A DNA stretch of 12,358 nt from Clostridiaceae bacterium (GCA_904501895.1 CAJGCX010000047.1:1-12358); one strand, 5' to 3'; counted from the stretch's first letter, positions 1 through 7,180 are shown. Made by a program: numbers and translations. The notes: generated from the sequence alone by a model not told the origin.

Positions 1-438
1 AGATGTAAGCTTTTCGTCAACAGTAACTCGCATTTCCTCAAGCTTCTTTTCATTTGACTCCTGCATTTTTGTGATTGATGCTTCAAGTGCTCTGTTCTGC
101 TTTTCACTCTGTTCAGCATTCTTGTCACGGATTGAAATAAGCATTTCATTCATCTTTTCACGATGCTCAAAATTGCCCTTGTTCATATTGTCAATACGAA
201 GTGACATATCATCAAGACTCTTTTTAACGTCTTCACGGATTTCCTTGTTGGAATTTTGATTTTCAACACGGATTCTATGGAATTCATCACCCATATTTTT
301 GTTTATGTAGTCAATCTTCTGCTGGAGTGAATCACTTGATTTATCACTCTTTGAATTCTTAAGAACAATAACCATAATAACTATGGAAATAACTGATAAA
401 ACTATAGAAAGCATAAGTAAAATATCGTTCTGTGGCAT
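1..438 (-). CDS. rmuC: DNA recombination protein RmuC, N-terminal part (cut by window edge)
   Basis: Reading the minus strand from the ATG at 438 gives 146 codons with no stop before the window edge, so the C-terminal nuclease-like part is missing. Residues about 5-25 form one hydrophobic membrane anchor. The rest is a highly charged, coiled-coil-like region rich in K, E, Q and N. The last visible residues (EEMRVTVDEKL) match the segment that precedes the RmuC catalytic core. RmuC family proteins are thought to limit inversions between short inverted repeats; the exact activity is not settled. An AAGGAG ribosome binding site (445-450 on the complement) lies 6 nt upstream of the start. The gene is divergent from the solute-binding protein gene. 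Other anchored coiled-coil proteins are possible, but the final motif favours RmuC. Confidence 0.85.
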   Translation of the reverse strand, partial: MPQNDILLMLSIVLSVISIVIMVIVLKNSKSDKSSDSLQQKIDYINKNMGDEFHRIRVENQNSNKEIREDVKKSLDDMSLRIDNMNKGNFEHREKMNEMLISIRDKNAEQSEKQNRALEASITKMQESNEKKLEEMRVTVDEKLTS

Positions 439-470
439 AAAAATCTCCTTACTATGTACTTATATATTCT

Positions 471-479
471 ATTATAGCA
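471..479 (-). promoter_or_regulatory. Extended -10 promoter of rmuC
   Basis: On the minus strand TGC-TATAAT is a perfect -10 hexamer with an extended TGn. The -35 region 17 bp upstream is poor (TATCTT), as is common with extended -10 promoters. Transcription would start near 464, leaving a leader of about 26 nt that carries the AAGGAG site. Confidence 0.6.
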
Positions 480-590
480 AAATGATGAGATAAAAGATAG
501 TTCTTTATAAAACTTTTTCTTAAAATTTATAACTGCAGTTTGAACCTGTCAATAAAATGTTATATTTTTATAAAATTTTGTATTTACTTA

Positions 591-619
591 TAGCCAAGTT
601 TCACTTTCTCTGTTATAAT
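591..619 (+). promoter_or_regulatory. Promoter of the solute-binding protein operon
   Basis: A perfect TATAAT (614-619) is preceded by TGT, giving an extended -10. TAGCCA (591-596) matches the -35 consensus at four of six positions with a 17-bp spacer. Transcription should start near 626. That places the upstream in-frame ATG (625) at or before the transcript end and supports the ATG at 637 as the start. A weaker second promoter (TTGAAC 540-545, 17 bp, TATTTT 563-568) may lie upstream. Confidence 0.6.
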
Positions 620-636
620 TATAAATGGTGAATAAG

Positions 637-2214
637 ATGTTTAAGAAAATTATGGCAATTTTAATAGTGGCGATTCTCCTTGTAACCACATTTGTAGGTT
701 GCTCTGATGATGAGGAAACATATCTTGCGTGTGGCGTTTCTCAAATGCCTCGTTATTTTGACCCGCAGGTTGCATCAACCACAAGTGAAAAAATAGTGGC
801 GGTTAATATTTTTGATGGTCTTTTTAAGCTTGATGAAAAGGGCGAGCCACAGAAATGTATTGTCAAGGATTATAAGATTTCTCCTGACGGACTTACATAT
901 ACATTCTATCTCAAGGAAAATATGAAATATTATATTTCAGGTGAGGCTAAAGATTTCCTTGAGGAAAAGGGTAAGACAGTTGAAGCACGTGTTACTGCAA
1001 GGGATTTTGTTTTCGGTATAGAGAGGGCAATTCTTCCTGAAACAAATTCCGAAGCATACGGAAGTCTCAGCATTATCAAAAATGCTGAAAAGGTGCACAA
1101 TGGAGAGGCGTCAGTAGATGAGCTTGGAATTAAGGCAATCGGTGATTACACTCTTGAAATAACACTTGAAGAAAAATCATCTGATTTCCTTTATGTACTC
1201 AGTCAGCCTGGTGCATTCCCTTGTGATGAGGAATTTTTCAATATTACAGAAGGCAGATATGGTCTTGATGAAGAGTATATCATTTCAAACGGTTGCTTCT
1301 ATCTTTCTGATATAAAGGATGGTGAATCTGTCCGCTTCTCAAAGAGTGAGGAATATGCGGGTGATTTCGGCACAACTGTCACATCAGTAAGACTACACGT
1401 AAATGCAAGCGAGAAGGATAATGCAAAAAAAGTTGATGATGGAACTTATCATATAGGCTTTTTCGCAGGTGAAGAAGCTATTGAAGAGCTTGGCAGAAAG
1501 ACTAATAAGACTGATATTGAAAATATCACAACAGCACTTGCTTTCAATATGAACAAGCCTGCACTTCAGAATACAAAGTTGAGAATAGGCCTTGTTTCAA
1601 GTATCGATATTAAAGCAGTTACAGGTGCTGACTATAAAAACCTTGTTCCGTCAGGCTATAAGCTTTCAGGCGGATGCGTTGAAAGAGCATCATATAATAT
1701 TGCTGTTGCAAGAAAAAATATGATTTCTGCATTTGAGGAGTTGGAAATTGACAATCTTACAATCAGCGTTCTTTGTACAACGGATAATGAAGAAATGGCA
1801 AAAGCTATTGTAAACTGTTGGCAAAGTAATATCGGTGTTGAGCTTAATGGTAAGGTTGTTGTTGCTGAAAATGACGATGATTACGAAGCAAAAATCAGGG
1901 CAGGGGAATACAGCATTGTTATTTGCGATTTGACTGTTGATTCAGGCAAGGCGTCAGATTTCTTATCCGTGTTTATGACAGGGAACAATTTCTTCGGATA
2001 TTCATCAGAGGAATATGACAGAATGGTTGCTGACTTAAATAAAAACTCCACAAAGGAAAAGGCTGCTTTGTGTGAAAGCTATTTGCTTAAAAATGCTGTT
2101 GCAGTACCGTTGGGCTACAAAAATACCATTTTAGCAGTTGCAAAGGATACAGTCGGAGTTTATTCAGCAGGTGACAGAGCAAATATATATTTCTACAAAG
2201 GAATACTTGAATAA
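637..2214 (+). CDS. ABC transporter solute-binding lipoprotein, peptide/nickel family (SBP_bac_5)
   Basis: This 525-residue protein is the usual size for OppA/DppA-type binding proteins. The N-terminus is a lipoprotein signal: lysines, a hydrophobic stretch, then a lipobox ending FVG-C with the lipidated cysteine at residue 22. The mature protein begins with family features: a YFDPQ segment, a 'FDGLFKLDEKG' segment, and 'ISPDGLTYTFYLKENMKY' typical of SBP family 5. It should capture oligopeptides or similar ligands outside the membrane; the ligand cannot be predicted. I chose ATG 637 because GGTG lies 6 nt upstream, as in other genes here, and because the likely transcription start is near 626. 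An in-frame ATG at 625 would add four residues. No permease or ATPase gene follows, so it must share a transporter encoded elsewhere or have another role. The stop overlaps the next start by 1 nt. Confidence 0.88.
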   Translation: MFKKIMAILIVAILLVTTFVGCSDDEETYLACGVSQMPRYFDPQVASTTSEKIVAVNIFDGLFKLDEKGEPQKCIVKDYKISPDGLTYTFYLKENMKYYISGEAKDFLEEKGKTVEARVTARDFVFGIERAILPETNSEAYGSLSIIKNAEKVHNGEASVDELGIKAIGDYTLEITLEEKSSDFLYVLSQPGAFPCDEEFFNITEGRYGLDEEYIISNGCFYLSDIKDGESVRFSKSEEYAGDFGTTVTSVRLHVNASEKDNAKKVDDGTYHIGFFAGEEAIEELGRKTNKTDIENITTALAFNMNKPALQNTKLRIGLVSSIDIKAVTGADYKNLVPSGYKLSGGCVERASYNIAVARKNMISAFEELEIDNLTISVLCTTDNEEMAKAIVNCWQSNIGVELNGKVVVAENDDDYEAKIRAGEYSIVICDLTVDSGKASDFLSVFMTGNNFFGYSSEEYDRMVADLNKNSTKEKAALCESYLLKNAVAVPLGYKNTILAVAKDTVGVYSAGDRANIYFYKGILE

Positions 2215-2681
2215 TGACAGTAAAAAGAAAAGTGTATGTAGCTGTATCGTGGCTTCTTGTGGTAATCTGTATGGGAATTATATTCTTCCTTTCAGCGCAG
2301 ACAGGTGAGGAGTCGTCAGAATTAAGTCATTCATTTGTGTTGGCATTTTTAGAAAAGCTTGGAATTACAATAAATGAAGCCTTTCTTCGTAATTGTGCCC
2401 ATTGTCTTGAGTTTATGGGGCTTTCAGTGCTTATGTTCAATGGAGTTTATGCAACGAGTGAAGCAAAAATAACGCCTGTGATTGCATTTTTTGGAACTGT
2501 GGCTTATGCAGTTACAGATGAAATTCATCAGATTTTTGTCCCTGAAAGAGCGTTTCAGTTATCTGATATTTTAGTGGATAGTACAGGTGCTTTGATTGGT
2601 GTCATAGCATCGTTGATTATATTAAAAATTATACTTACTATAAAGGAAAGAGGAAAGAGGAAAGAAAAATGGCAGTATTAA
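2214..2681 (+). CDS. VanZ-like family membrane protein
   Basis: The 155-residue protein has about four hydrophobic segments (about 7-27, 65-80, 86-102 and 121-143). The VanZ family motifs are present in order: FFLSAQTG at residues 24-31, R59-x3-H63-x2-E66-F67, and D102-E-I-H-Q-x-F-V-P-x-R112 followed by D118 and D122. VanZ itself gives low-level teicoplanin resistance, but most chromosomal VanZ-like proteins have no assigned function, so resistance should not be inferred. The start overlaps the preceding stop as TAATG, which suggests translational coupling. The gene end overlaps the next gene by 13 nt. Co-transcription with the binding protein and the DUF1015 gene is very likely. Confidence 0.88.
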   Translation: MTVKRKVYVAVSWLLVVICMGIIFFLSAQTGEESSELSHSFVLAFLEKLGITINEAFLRNCAHCLEFMGLSVLMFNGVYATSEAKITPVIAFFGTVAYAVTDEIHQIFVPERAFQLSDILVDSTGALIGVIASLIILKIILTIKERGKRKEKWQY

Positions 2682-3910
2682 AACCATTTAAGGCAGTAAG
2701 ACCAAAGGATGAATACGCATCACAGGTTGGTGCTTTGCCTTACGACGTAATGAATTCAGAGGAAGCAAGAGAAATGGTAAAGGATAAGCCTTACTCATTC
2801 TTGCATGTTGATAAGGCTGAGGTAGATTTACCACAGGGAATTGACATTTACTCAGCTGAGGTTTATGAAAAAGCAAAGGAAAATCTTGATGCTTTAAGTG
2901 AAAACGGCATCTGCAAGCAGGATGAAAAGCCAATGCTCTACGTTTACCGTCAGATTATGAATGGCCGTGAGCAGACAGGTATCGTTGGCTGTACTACAGT
3001 TGATGATTACATCAATAACGTGATTAAAAAGCACGAATTCACAAGAGCAGATAAGGAAGCTGACAGAATTCGTCACGTTGACACTCTTGATGCTAACACA
3101 GGACCAATTTTCCTTACTCACAGAGAAAATAAGACAGTTTCAGATATTACTGAAAACTGGAAAAATACTCACACACCTTGCTACGATTTCGTAAGTGATG
3201 ATGGTGTTTCACAGACAGTATGGGTTATTGATGACGATGCAGTTATTGATACTCTCGTTAAGGAGTTTGCTGAAATTCCATATCTCTATATTGCTGACGG
3301 TCACCACAGATGTGCTTCTGCAGTCCGTGTAGGGGAGAGAAGACGTGGTGACGGTGAATACGATGAGAATGCAGAATTCAATTTCTTCTTATCAGTAATT
3401 TTCCCTTGTGACCAGCTTGAAATTATGGATTACAACCGTGTAATCGCTGACCTTAACGGTAATACAAGTGAAGAATTTATGGCAAAAATGGGTGAAAAGT
3501 TCGTAGTTGAGGAAACAGACGAAAGCCCTTACGCACCAAAAGAGCGTCACACATTCGGTATGTATCTCGATAATAAGTGGTACAAGGTTACTGCAAAGGC
3601 AGAGTTCATCAATGAAAATGACCCTGTTGAATGTCTCGACGTTTCAATTTTACAGAACAACCTCATCACACCAATTCTCGGCATCGAAGACCCAAGAACT
3701 GACAAGAGAATCGATTTCGTCGGTGGTATCCGTGGCCTCGGTGAGTTAGAGAGAAGATGTGCAGAGGGAATGAAATTAGCATTTGCAATGTACCCAACAT
3801 CATTGAATGAGTTAATGGATATCGCAGATGCAGGAAAGGTTATGCCTCCAAAATCAACATGGTTCGAGCCAAAATTGTTGTCAGGTTTATTCATTCATAA
3901 ATTATCATAA
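2669..3910 (+). CDS. DUF1015 family protein
   Basis: This 413-residue soluble protein matches the DUF1015 family (COG4198) from end to end. It begins with the typical 'KPFKAVRP...LPYDVMN' segment, has a conserved 'PYSFLHV' region near residues 40-47, and carries the hallmark A-D210-G-H212-H213-R214-C-A-S-A motif. The start ATG at 2669 is preceded by a GAGGAAAG purine tract inside the VanZ gene. The biochemical function is not settled as far as I know. From memory, clostridial relatives often sit near serine biosynthesis genes, and the DGHHR motif resembles the ParB/Srx-type motif of free-serine kinases; that link is inference. The gene closes the operon and is followed by a strong terminator. 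Confidence 0.88.
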   Translation: MAVLKPFKAVRPKDEYASQVGALPYDVMNSEEAREMVKDKPYSFLHVDKAEVDLPQGIDIYSAEVYEKAKENLDALSENGICKQDEKPMLYVYRQIMNGREQTGIVGCTTVDDYINNVIKKHEFTRADKEADRIRHVDTLDANTGPIFLTHRENKTVSDITENWKNTHTPCYDFVSDDGVSQTVWVIDDDAVIDTLVKEFAEIPYLYIADGHHRCASAVRVGERRRGDGEYDENAEFNFFLSVIFPCDQLEIMDYNRVIADLNGNTSEEFMAKMGEKFVVEETDESPYAPKERHTFGMYLDNKWYKVTAKAEFINENDPVECLDVSILQNNLITPILGIEDPRTDKRIDFVGGIRGLGELERRCAEGMKLAFAMYPTSLNELMDIADAGKVMPPKSTWFEPKLLSGLFIHKLS

Positions 3911-3922
3911 TATGTATAAATT

Positions 3923-3952
3923 TTCGGTGGAATTCGTTTCACCGAATTTTTA
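3923..3952 (+). terminator. Intrinsic terminator after the DUF1015 gene
   Basis: A 10-bp stem (TTCGGTGGAA paired with TTTCACCGAA, one G-U pair) closes a TTCG tetraloop. TTTTTAT follows immediately. It lies 12 nt after the DUF1015 stop codon and ends the three-gene operon. Confidence 0.9.
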
Positions 3953-3973
3953 TACTATTTCATATGGCGAAAT

Positions 3974-4009
3974 GCACAAAAAATAATATTTATATTTGTT
4001 AATTTGTGC
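3974..4009. repeat. Inverted repeat GCACAAA / TTTGTGC
   Basis: Two perfect 7-nt arms (3974-3980 and 4003-4009) are separated by 22 AT-rich bases, upstream of the promoter at 4045-4073. The arm spacing is long for a hairpin. It could be a pair of operator half-sites for the downstream membrane protein gene, or chance. Confidence 0.3.
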
Positions 4010-4044
4010 CAATGGTAGAAAGTTAAATAATTAACAATATTTCA

Positions 4045-4073
4045 TTGACTTTATCTTTTTGGTGTTGTAATAT
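4045..4073 (+). promoter_or_regulatory. Promoter of the YczE-like gene
   Basis: TTGACT (4045-4050) is separated by exactly 17 bp from TAATAT (4068-4073). Transcription would start near 4080, giving a leader of about 55 nt before the start codon at 4135. Confidence 0.65.
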
Positions 4074-4134
4074 ATGTACAAATCGAAGCACGGTTATATG
4101 TGCAAATTCAACAAAGAAAAGGCGAAATTAATAA

Positions 4135-4863
4135 ATGACACAAATTCTCAAAAATATGAATCCTATAACAATAATCTCACAGAAGGATGGAGCAAAAAGA
4201 ACAGTAATAATGTTTATGAGCATTATTCTTATGGGCTTTGCTGTTTCAGTTTTCTCATATTCAGGTATGGGTGTTGACCCATTCACAGCCCTTAATATGA
4301 GCATCAGCGCAAAGCTTGGAGTAAGCTTCGGTTTGTTCCAGATGTGTATGAACGGACTTATTCTCTTATTGGTGGCATTCACATCAAAGCACCTTATCAG
4401 CCTCGGTACAGTGGTTAATATGGTTGGTGTTGGCTATGTATGTGAGTTCTTCACAAGTATTTATAACGAAATTTTACCTGAAGAAATTCCGTTTTCAGCA
4501 CAGCTTGTGTTTATGGCACTTGGAGTTTTCCTTTTAAGTCTTTCAGCTTCTCTTTACTTCAATTGCAATATGGGTGTTTCACCTTATGATGCGCTTGGCT
4601 TTGTAATGGAAGAAAACATCAAGCTTAAATACAAGTGGAGCAGAGTGATTACTGACCTTGTTTGTACATTGATTGCAATTTTGTTGGAAGGACCTATCGG
4701 TATCGGTACAGTTGTTACAGCGTTCTTTATGGGTCCTGTAATTAGTTTCTGCGACACAGCAATTTCTCAAAAGGTGCTCAAGGCAAAATACACATTCTTA
4801 AGACATTTTACAGTTATCAGATATTACGATTACACTCAATTCGGAAAAGGTGAGGTAGCATAA
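4135..4863 (+). CDS. YczE/YyaS/YitT-type integral membrane protein
   Basis: This 242-residue protein has several hydrophobic segments and matches the YczE-like family (COG2364). An internal duplication is visible: GMGVDPFTAL around residues 44-53 and NMGVSPYDAL around 145-154, about 100 residues apart, each followed by similar membrane segments. A family-typical GIGTVVTAFFMGP segment lies near residue 190. Its role is unknown; relatives are predicted transporters or membrane proteins encoded beside regulators. The start is supported by an AAAAGGCG purine tract about 10 nt upstream. The gene has its own promoter and appears monocistronic, because the next transcript starts from a separate promoter 11 nt after its stop. 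No terminator is visible before that promoter. Confidence 0.82.
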   Translation: MTQILKNMNPITIISQKDGAKRTVIMFMSIILMGFAVSVFSYSGMGVDPFTALNMSISAKLGVSFGLFQMCMNGLILLLVAFTSKHLISLGTVVNMVGVGYVCEFFTSIYNEILPEEIPFSAQLVFMALGVFLLSLSASLYFNCNMGVSPYDALGFVMEENIKLKYKWSRVITDLVCTLIAILLEGPIGIGTVVTAFFMGPVISFCDTAISQKVLKAKYTFLRHFTVIRYYDYTQFGKGEVA

Positions 4864-4873
4864 TAACACTATA

Positions 4874-4902
4874 TTGACAAATTGCGACAAATATGGTATA
4901 TT
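4874..4902 (+). promoter_or_regulatory. Promoter of the riboswitch-SPFH transcript
   Basis: A perfect TTGACA (4874-4879), a 17-bp spacer and TATATT (4897-4902) form a near-consensus sigma-A promoter. The predicted transcription start near 4909 coincides with the first bases of the riboswitch P1 stem, so the transcript would begin at the aptamer. Confidence 0.85.
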
Positions 4903-4908
4903 TATGGT

Positions 4909-5010
4909 GATATGAGGGAGTAATTCCGCAAAACAAAAATAATGCGAGACATCATCGTCAAGACAAGAGATTTTCTCTTCGGTGTGTCATAAGTAAATGA
5001 GACTCATACA
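4909..5010 (+). ncRNA. yybP-ykoY (manganese) riboswitch aptamer candidate
   Basis: The order of elements follows the yybP-ykoY fold (Rfam RF00080). P1 is TATGAG (4911-4916) paired with CTCATA (5003-5008). The conserved GGAGTA loop follows at 4917-4922. P2 is CGCA (4927-4930) with TGCG (4943-4946). P3 is GACAT (4948-4952) with the GTGTC part of 4983-4988. The conserved TCGTCAA (4955-4961) precedes a hairpin AAGAGA-TTT-TCTCTT (4965-4979) and CGG (4980-4982). A TGAGA segment (4998-5002) leads into the P1 3' strand. The GGAGTA...TCGTCAA...hairpin...CGG layout closely parallels the Lactococcus lactis element as I remember it. Members of this class sense Mn2+ and usually raise expression. The downstream gene is an SPFH protein, not a typical Mn2+ exporter. 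Confidence 0.82.
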
Positions 5011-5038
5011 TGGTTTTTCGCTGTGTATGAGTTTTTTT
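5002..5038 (+). terminator. Riboswitch expression-platform terminator
   Basis: ACTCATACA (5002-5010) pairs with TGTATGAGT (5024-5032) around a 13-nt loop, followed by seven T residues. The 5' arm contains the complete 3' strand of aptamer P1 (5003-5008), so P1 and the terminator cannot form together. Ligand-stabilised P1 would therefore prevent termination, the arrangement of an ON switch. Confidence 0.85.
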
Positions 5039-5089
5039 GTTTACAAATACTCTTTCATAGGAAAAAGAAAAAACAGGAGGACAATAAAT

Positions 5090-5881
5090 ATGGACACAAA
5101 AAAGATTGTAAAAATTGTAATAATTGCTGTATGTGCAGTTCTTGTTATTGGTGTTGCAATATCTTGCTTTACAGTAGTTTCAGCAGGTCACACAGGTGTT
5201 GTACTTACATTCGGTGCTGTTGAGGACACAGTTCTTGAGGAAGGTTTGCACTTTAAAGCTCCTTTTATTCAAAGGGTAGTGCAGATGAACAATCGTACAC
5301 AAAAGATTGAAACAGAAGGTTCATCATCTTCAAAGGACTTGCAGATTATCTCTTATGTGGTAGCAGTAAACTATCATGTTAATAACGATTCTTCTGCAAA
5401 TCTCTATCAGAATGTGGGAACAGATTATGGTTCAGTTATTATTATTCCTGCAATTCAGGAGAGCATTAAAGCTGTAACTGCTCAGTACACTGCTGAAGAA
5501 CTTATTACAAAACGTCAGACAGTGGGCGAACAGATTAAAGATGCTTTGTCAGAAAAAATCAACCAGTATGGTATTACAGTTGAGATTTTCAACATTGTAG
5601 ATTTTGATTTCTCTGAAGAATTCAACGCTGCAGTTGAAGCAAAGCAGACAGCACAGCAGAATGCATTAAAGGCTGAACAGGACCTTGCTCGTATCGAGGT
5701 TGAGGCACAGCAAAAAATCACTCAGGCAGAAGCTGAAGCAGAAAGCATTAAGCTCATTCAGGACGCACTTGCAAAATCACCTGATTATGTAGATTACATC
5801 AAGTGGAGTAAGTGGGACGGTAAGTTACCAACAGTAATGGGTGACAGCGACGTTCTTTTGAGTATGGATTCATTAGAATAA
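5090..5881 (+). CDS. Prohibitin-family (SPFH/band 7) membrane protein
   Basis: The 263-residue protein starts at ATG 5090, preceded by a strong AGGAGG 8 nt upstream. Residues about 5-29 form one N-terminal membrane anchor. The band 7 domain follows, with 'VVSAGHTGVVLTFGAVEDTVLEEGLHFKAPFI', a TQKIE segment, and the 'FNIVDFDFSEEFNAAVEAKQTAQQNALKAEQDLARIEVEAQQK' region that leads into an Ala/Glu/Gln-rich coiled coil. The C-terminus 'IKWSKWDGKLPTVMGDS' is typical of bacterial prohibitin-like proteins. SPFH proteins assemble into ring or scaffold structures at membranes and often modulate FtsH-type proteases; a specific partner is not evident here. The gene is alone between a manganese-type riboswitch and a strong terminator. 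In-frame codons upstream from 4997 lie inside the riboswitch terminator and are not coding. Confidence 0.9.
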   Translation: MDTKKIVKIVIIAVCAVLVIGVAISCFTVVSAGHTGVVLTFGAVEDTVLEEGLHFKAPFIQRVVQMNNRTQKIETEGSSSSKDLQIISYVVAVNYHVNNDSSANLYQNVGTDYGSVIIIPAIQESIKAVTAQYTAEELITKRQTVGEQIKDALSEKINQYGITVEIFNIVDFDFSEEFNAAVEAKQTAQQNALKAEQDLARIEVEAQQKITQAEAEAESIKLIQDALAKSPDYVDYIKWSKWDGKLPTVMGDSDVLLSMDSLE

Positions 5882-5906
5882 TGTAACATAATTTAAGCGA
5901 AAAACC

Positions 5907-5949
5907 AAAAAAATCCCCGAGGGAGTTAAATCCTTCGGGGAGATTTTTT
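5907..5949. terminator. Bidirectional terminator between SPFH and aldolase genes
   Basis: TCCCCGAGGGA (5914-5924) pairs with TCCTTCGGGGA (5931-5941), an 11-bp GC-rich stem with one G-U pair and a 6-nt loop. On the plus strand TTTTTT follows. On the minus strand the A run 5907-5913 becomes seven T residues. It serves the convergent SPFH and aldolase genes. Confidence 0.92.
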
Positions 5950-5959
5950 ATTATCTGGT

Positions 5960-7180
5960 TTATTTACCAGCCTGCTTTGAATACTTGAGTCTGTAAACAA
6001 TATTCATAATTCTTGTTTCGATTGGGTTGATTGGTTCAACCTTTTCAAACATCTGAGCGCTAATCTGAATCTTTGCACCCTTATTTGTGATGAATTCGAT
6101 AGCACCTGCATCGTATTCACTACCTGCAACACAAAGAGCACCATTGTTCTCAAGAAGAACTGCGTTTCTGCCCTTAAGCTTCTTAACAACCTTTTTAGCA
6201 GTTGCAAGTGTATTGTTAGGGTCATATTTTGCACACTTAACATTTACACCAACAATCTGTGCGAAGTCGTCAATAAGAGGACGCATCTTCTTACCAAGCT
6301 GTGAACAAGCAACTGTGTATGGGTCCTTTGTATGAGAAATAAAGTTAACATCAGCACGGTTCTTGTAAACTGCACGGTGAAGCTCGATTGAACTGTTGTT
6401 TGCATCACCTGCGATAACGTCACCTGAATCAATGTCGATTCTTGTGATTGTACCGTCGCCACCGATAACTGAAATGTTGAAAACAGGACCGTCACGTTCA
6501 CTCTTACAAGCCTCAAATTCAGGAGCAGTTGAAGGCTTCTTTGTAAACTTACCAACAACGTAATCGTTGATAGCAGTAAGATTTTCAGCAACTGTACCTG
6601 TAAGTGATGTATATTTATCTAAAACATACTGTTCACAGATATCCTCAACCTTCTGTGCAACGTTGAAAGCATCGTCATAGTCAACACCCATGCAAACTGC
6701 ACCGTGATGAGCCATAACAGCAGCCTTAGCATCAGAACGTGTGATTGCCTCAATAACACCCTTACGAAGCTTCTTTGTGCCTGGAAGACCGTAAGAAGCA
6801 ATTGGAAGATTGTTACCAACAACCTGTGCATTTTCACCCTCAATATTGTTAATGTCCATACCAAGTGAAGAAACGATTGAAGCGTTTACCTGATGTGTAT
6901 GGATAACAAAGTTGATTTCAGGACGAAGCTTATAGCAAGCAGCGTGAATACCTTTTTCACTTGATGGCTTAATTTCACCCTCATATTCAAGGTCTTCAAT
7001 ATTTACAAGAACGATTTCTTCAGGAGTAAGAGTTTCATAAGCACGACCACTTGGTGTGATTACAAACTGTGTATCACTGATTCTGCAAGAAATGTTACCC
7101 CAAGTACGGGCGATAAGACCTGCAGCGATAAGCTCTTTACCAGCCTTAATGACTGTCTCCTTTGCCTGCATTATTTCCAT
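5960..7180 (-). CDS. Class II aldolase/adducin family protein with two tandem domains
   Basis: The protein has 406 residues, about twice the length of single-domain fuculose-phosphate aldolase or ribulose-phosphate epimerase. Domain 1 (about 1-205) has all key residues: WGNIS (27-31), TPSG (42-45), catalytic E75 in SSE, metal ligands H94 and H96 in IHTH, and H159 in HHG. Domain 2 (about 225-395) repeats the fold, but the equivalent motifs are NSS, SHTK and ENNG: the catalytic Glu, the second His and the third His are replaced. Domain 2 is probably structural or ligand-binding. Class II aldolases cleave or epimerise sugar phosphates with a divalent metal; the substrate is unknown. ATG 7180 was chosen because GAGGTG lies 6 nt upstream; a GTG at 7189 overlaps that site. 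It lies downstream of the aminotransferase and dehydrogenase genes on the same strand. Confidence 0.87.
   Translation of the reverse strand: MEIMQAKETVIKAGKELIAAGLIARTWGNISCRISDTQFVITPSGRAYETLTPEEIVLVNIEDLEYEGEIKPSSEKGIHAACYKLRPEINFVIHTHQVNASIVSSLGMDINNIEGENAQVVGNNLPIASYGLPGTKKLRKGVIEAITRSDAKAAVMAHHGAVCMGVDYDDAFNVAQKVEDICEQYVLDKYTSLTGTVAENLTAINDYVVGKFTKKPSTAPEFEACKSERDGPVFNISVIGGDGTITRIDIDSGDVIAGDANNSSIELHRAVYKNRADVNFISHTKDPYTVACSQLGKKMRPLIDDFAQIVGVNVKCAKYDPNNTLATAKKVVKKLKGRNAVLLENNGALCVAGSEYDAGAIEFITNKGAKIQISAQMFEKVEPINPIETRIMNIVYRLKYSKQAGK

Noticed and set aside
71..259. Plus-strand open frame of 62 codons opposite rmuC
   Set aside because: It is antisense to the coiled-coil coding region, with a serine/isoleucine-rich translation and no ribosome binding site.
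2214..2681. VanZ-like gene as a glycopeptide resistance determinant
   Set aside because: No other van genes are present, and the family is widespread in Clostridia without resistance.
4074..4277. Small ORF of 67 codons overlapping the YczE-like gene
   Set aside because: It starts at the -10 element, before the predicted transcript start, and overlaps the real gene in another frame.
4997..5089. In-frame N-terminal extension of the SPFH protein from ATG 4997
   Set aside because: It overlaps riboswitch P1 and the terminator, lacks a ribosome binding site, and encodes residues unlike the family. ATG 5090 has AGGAGG and gives a normal N-terminal anchor.
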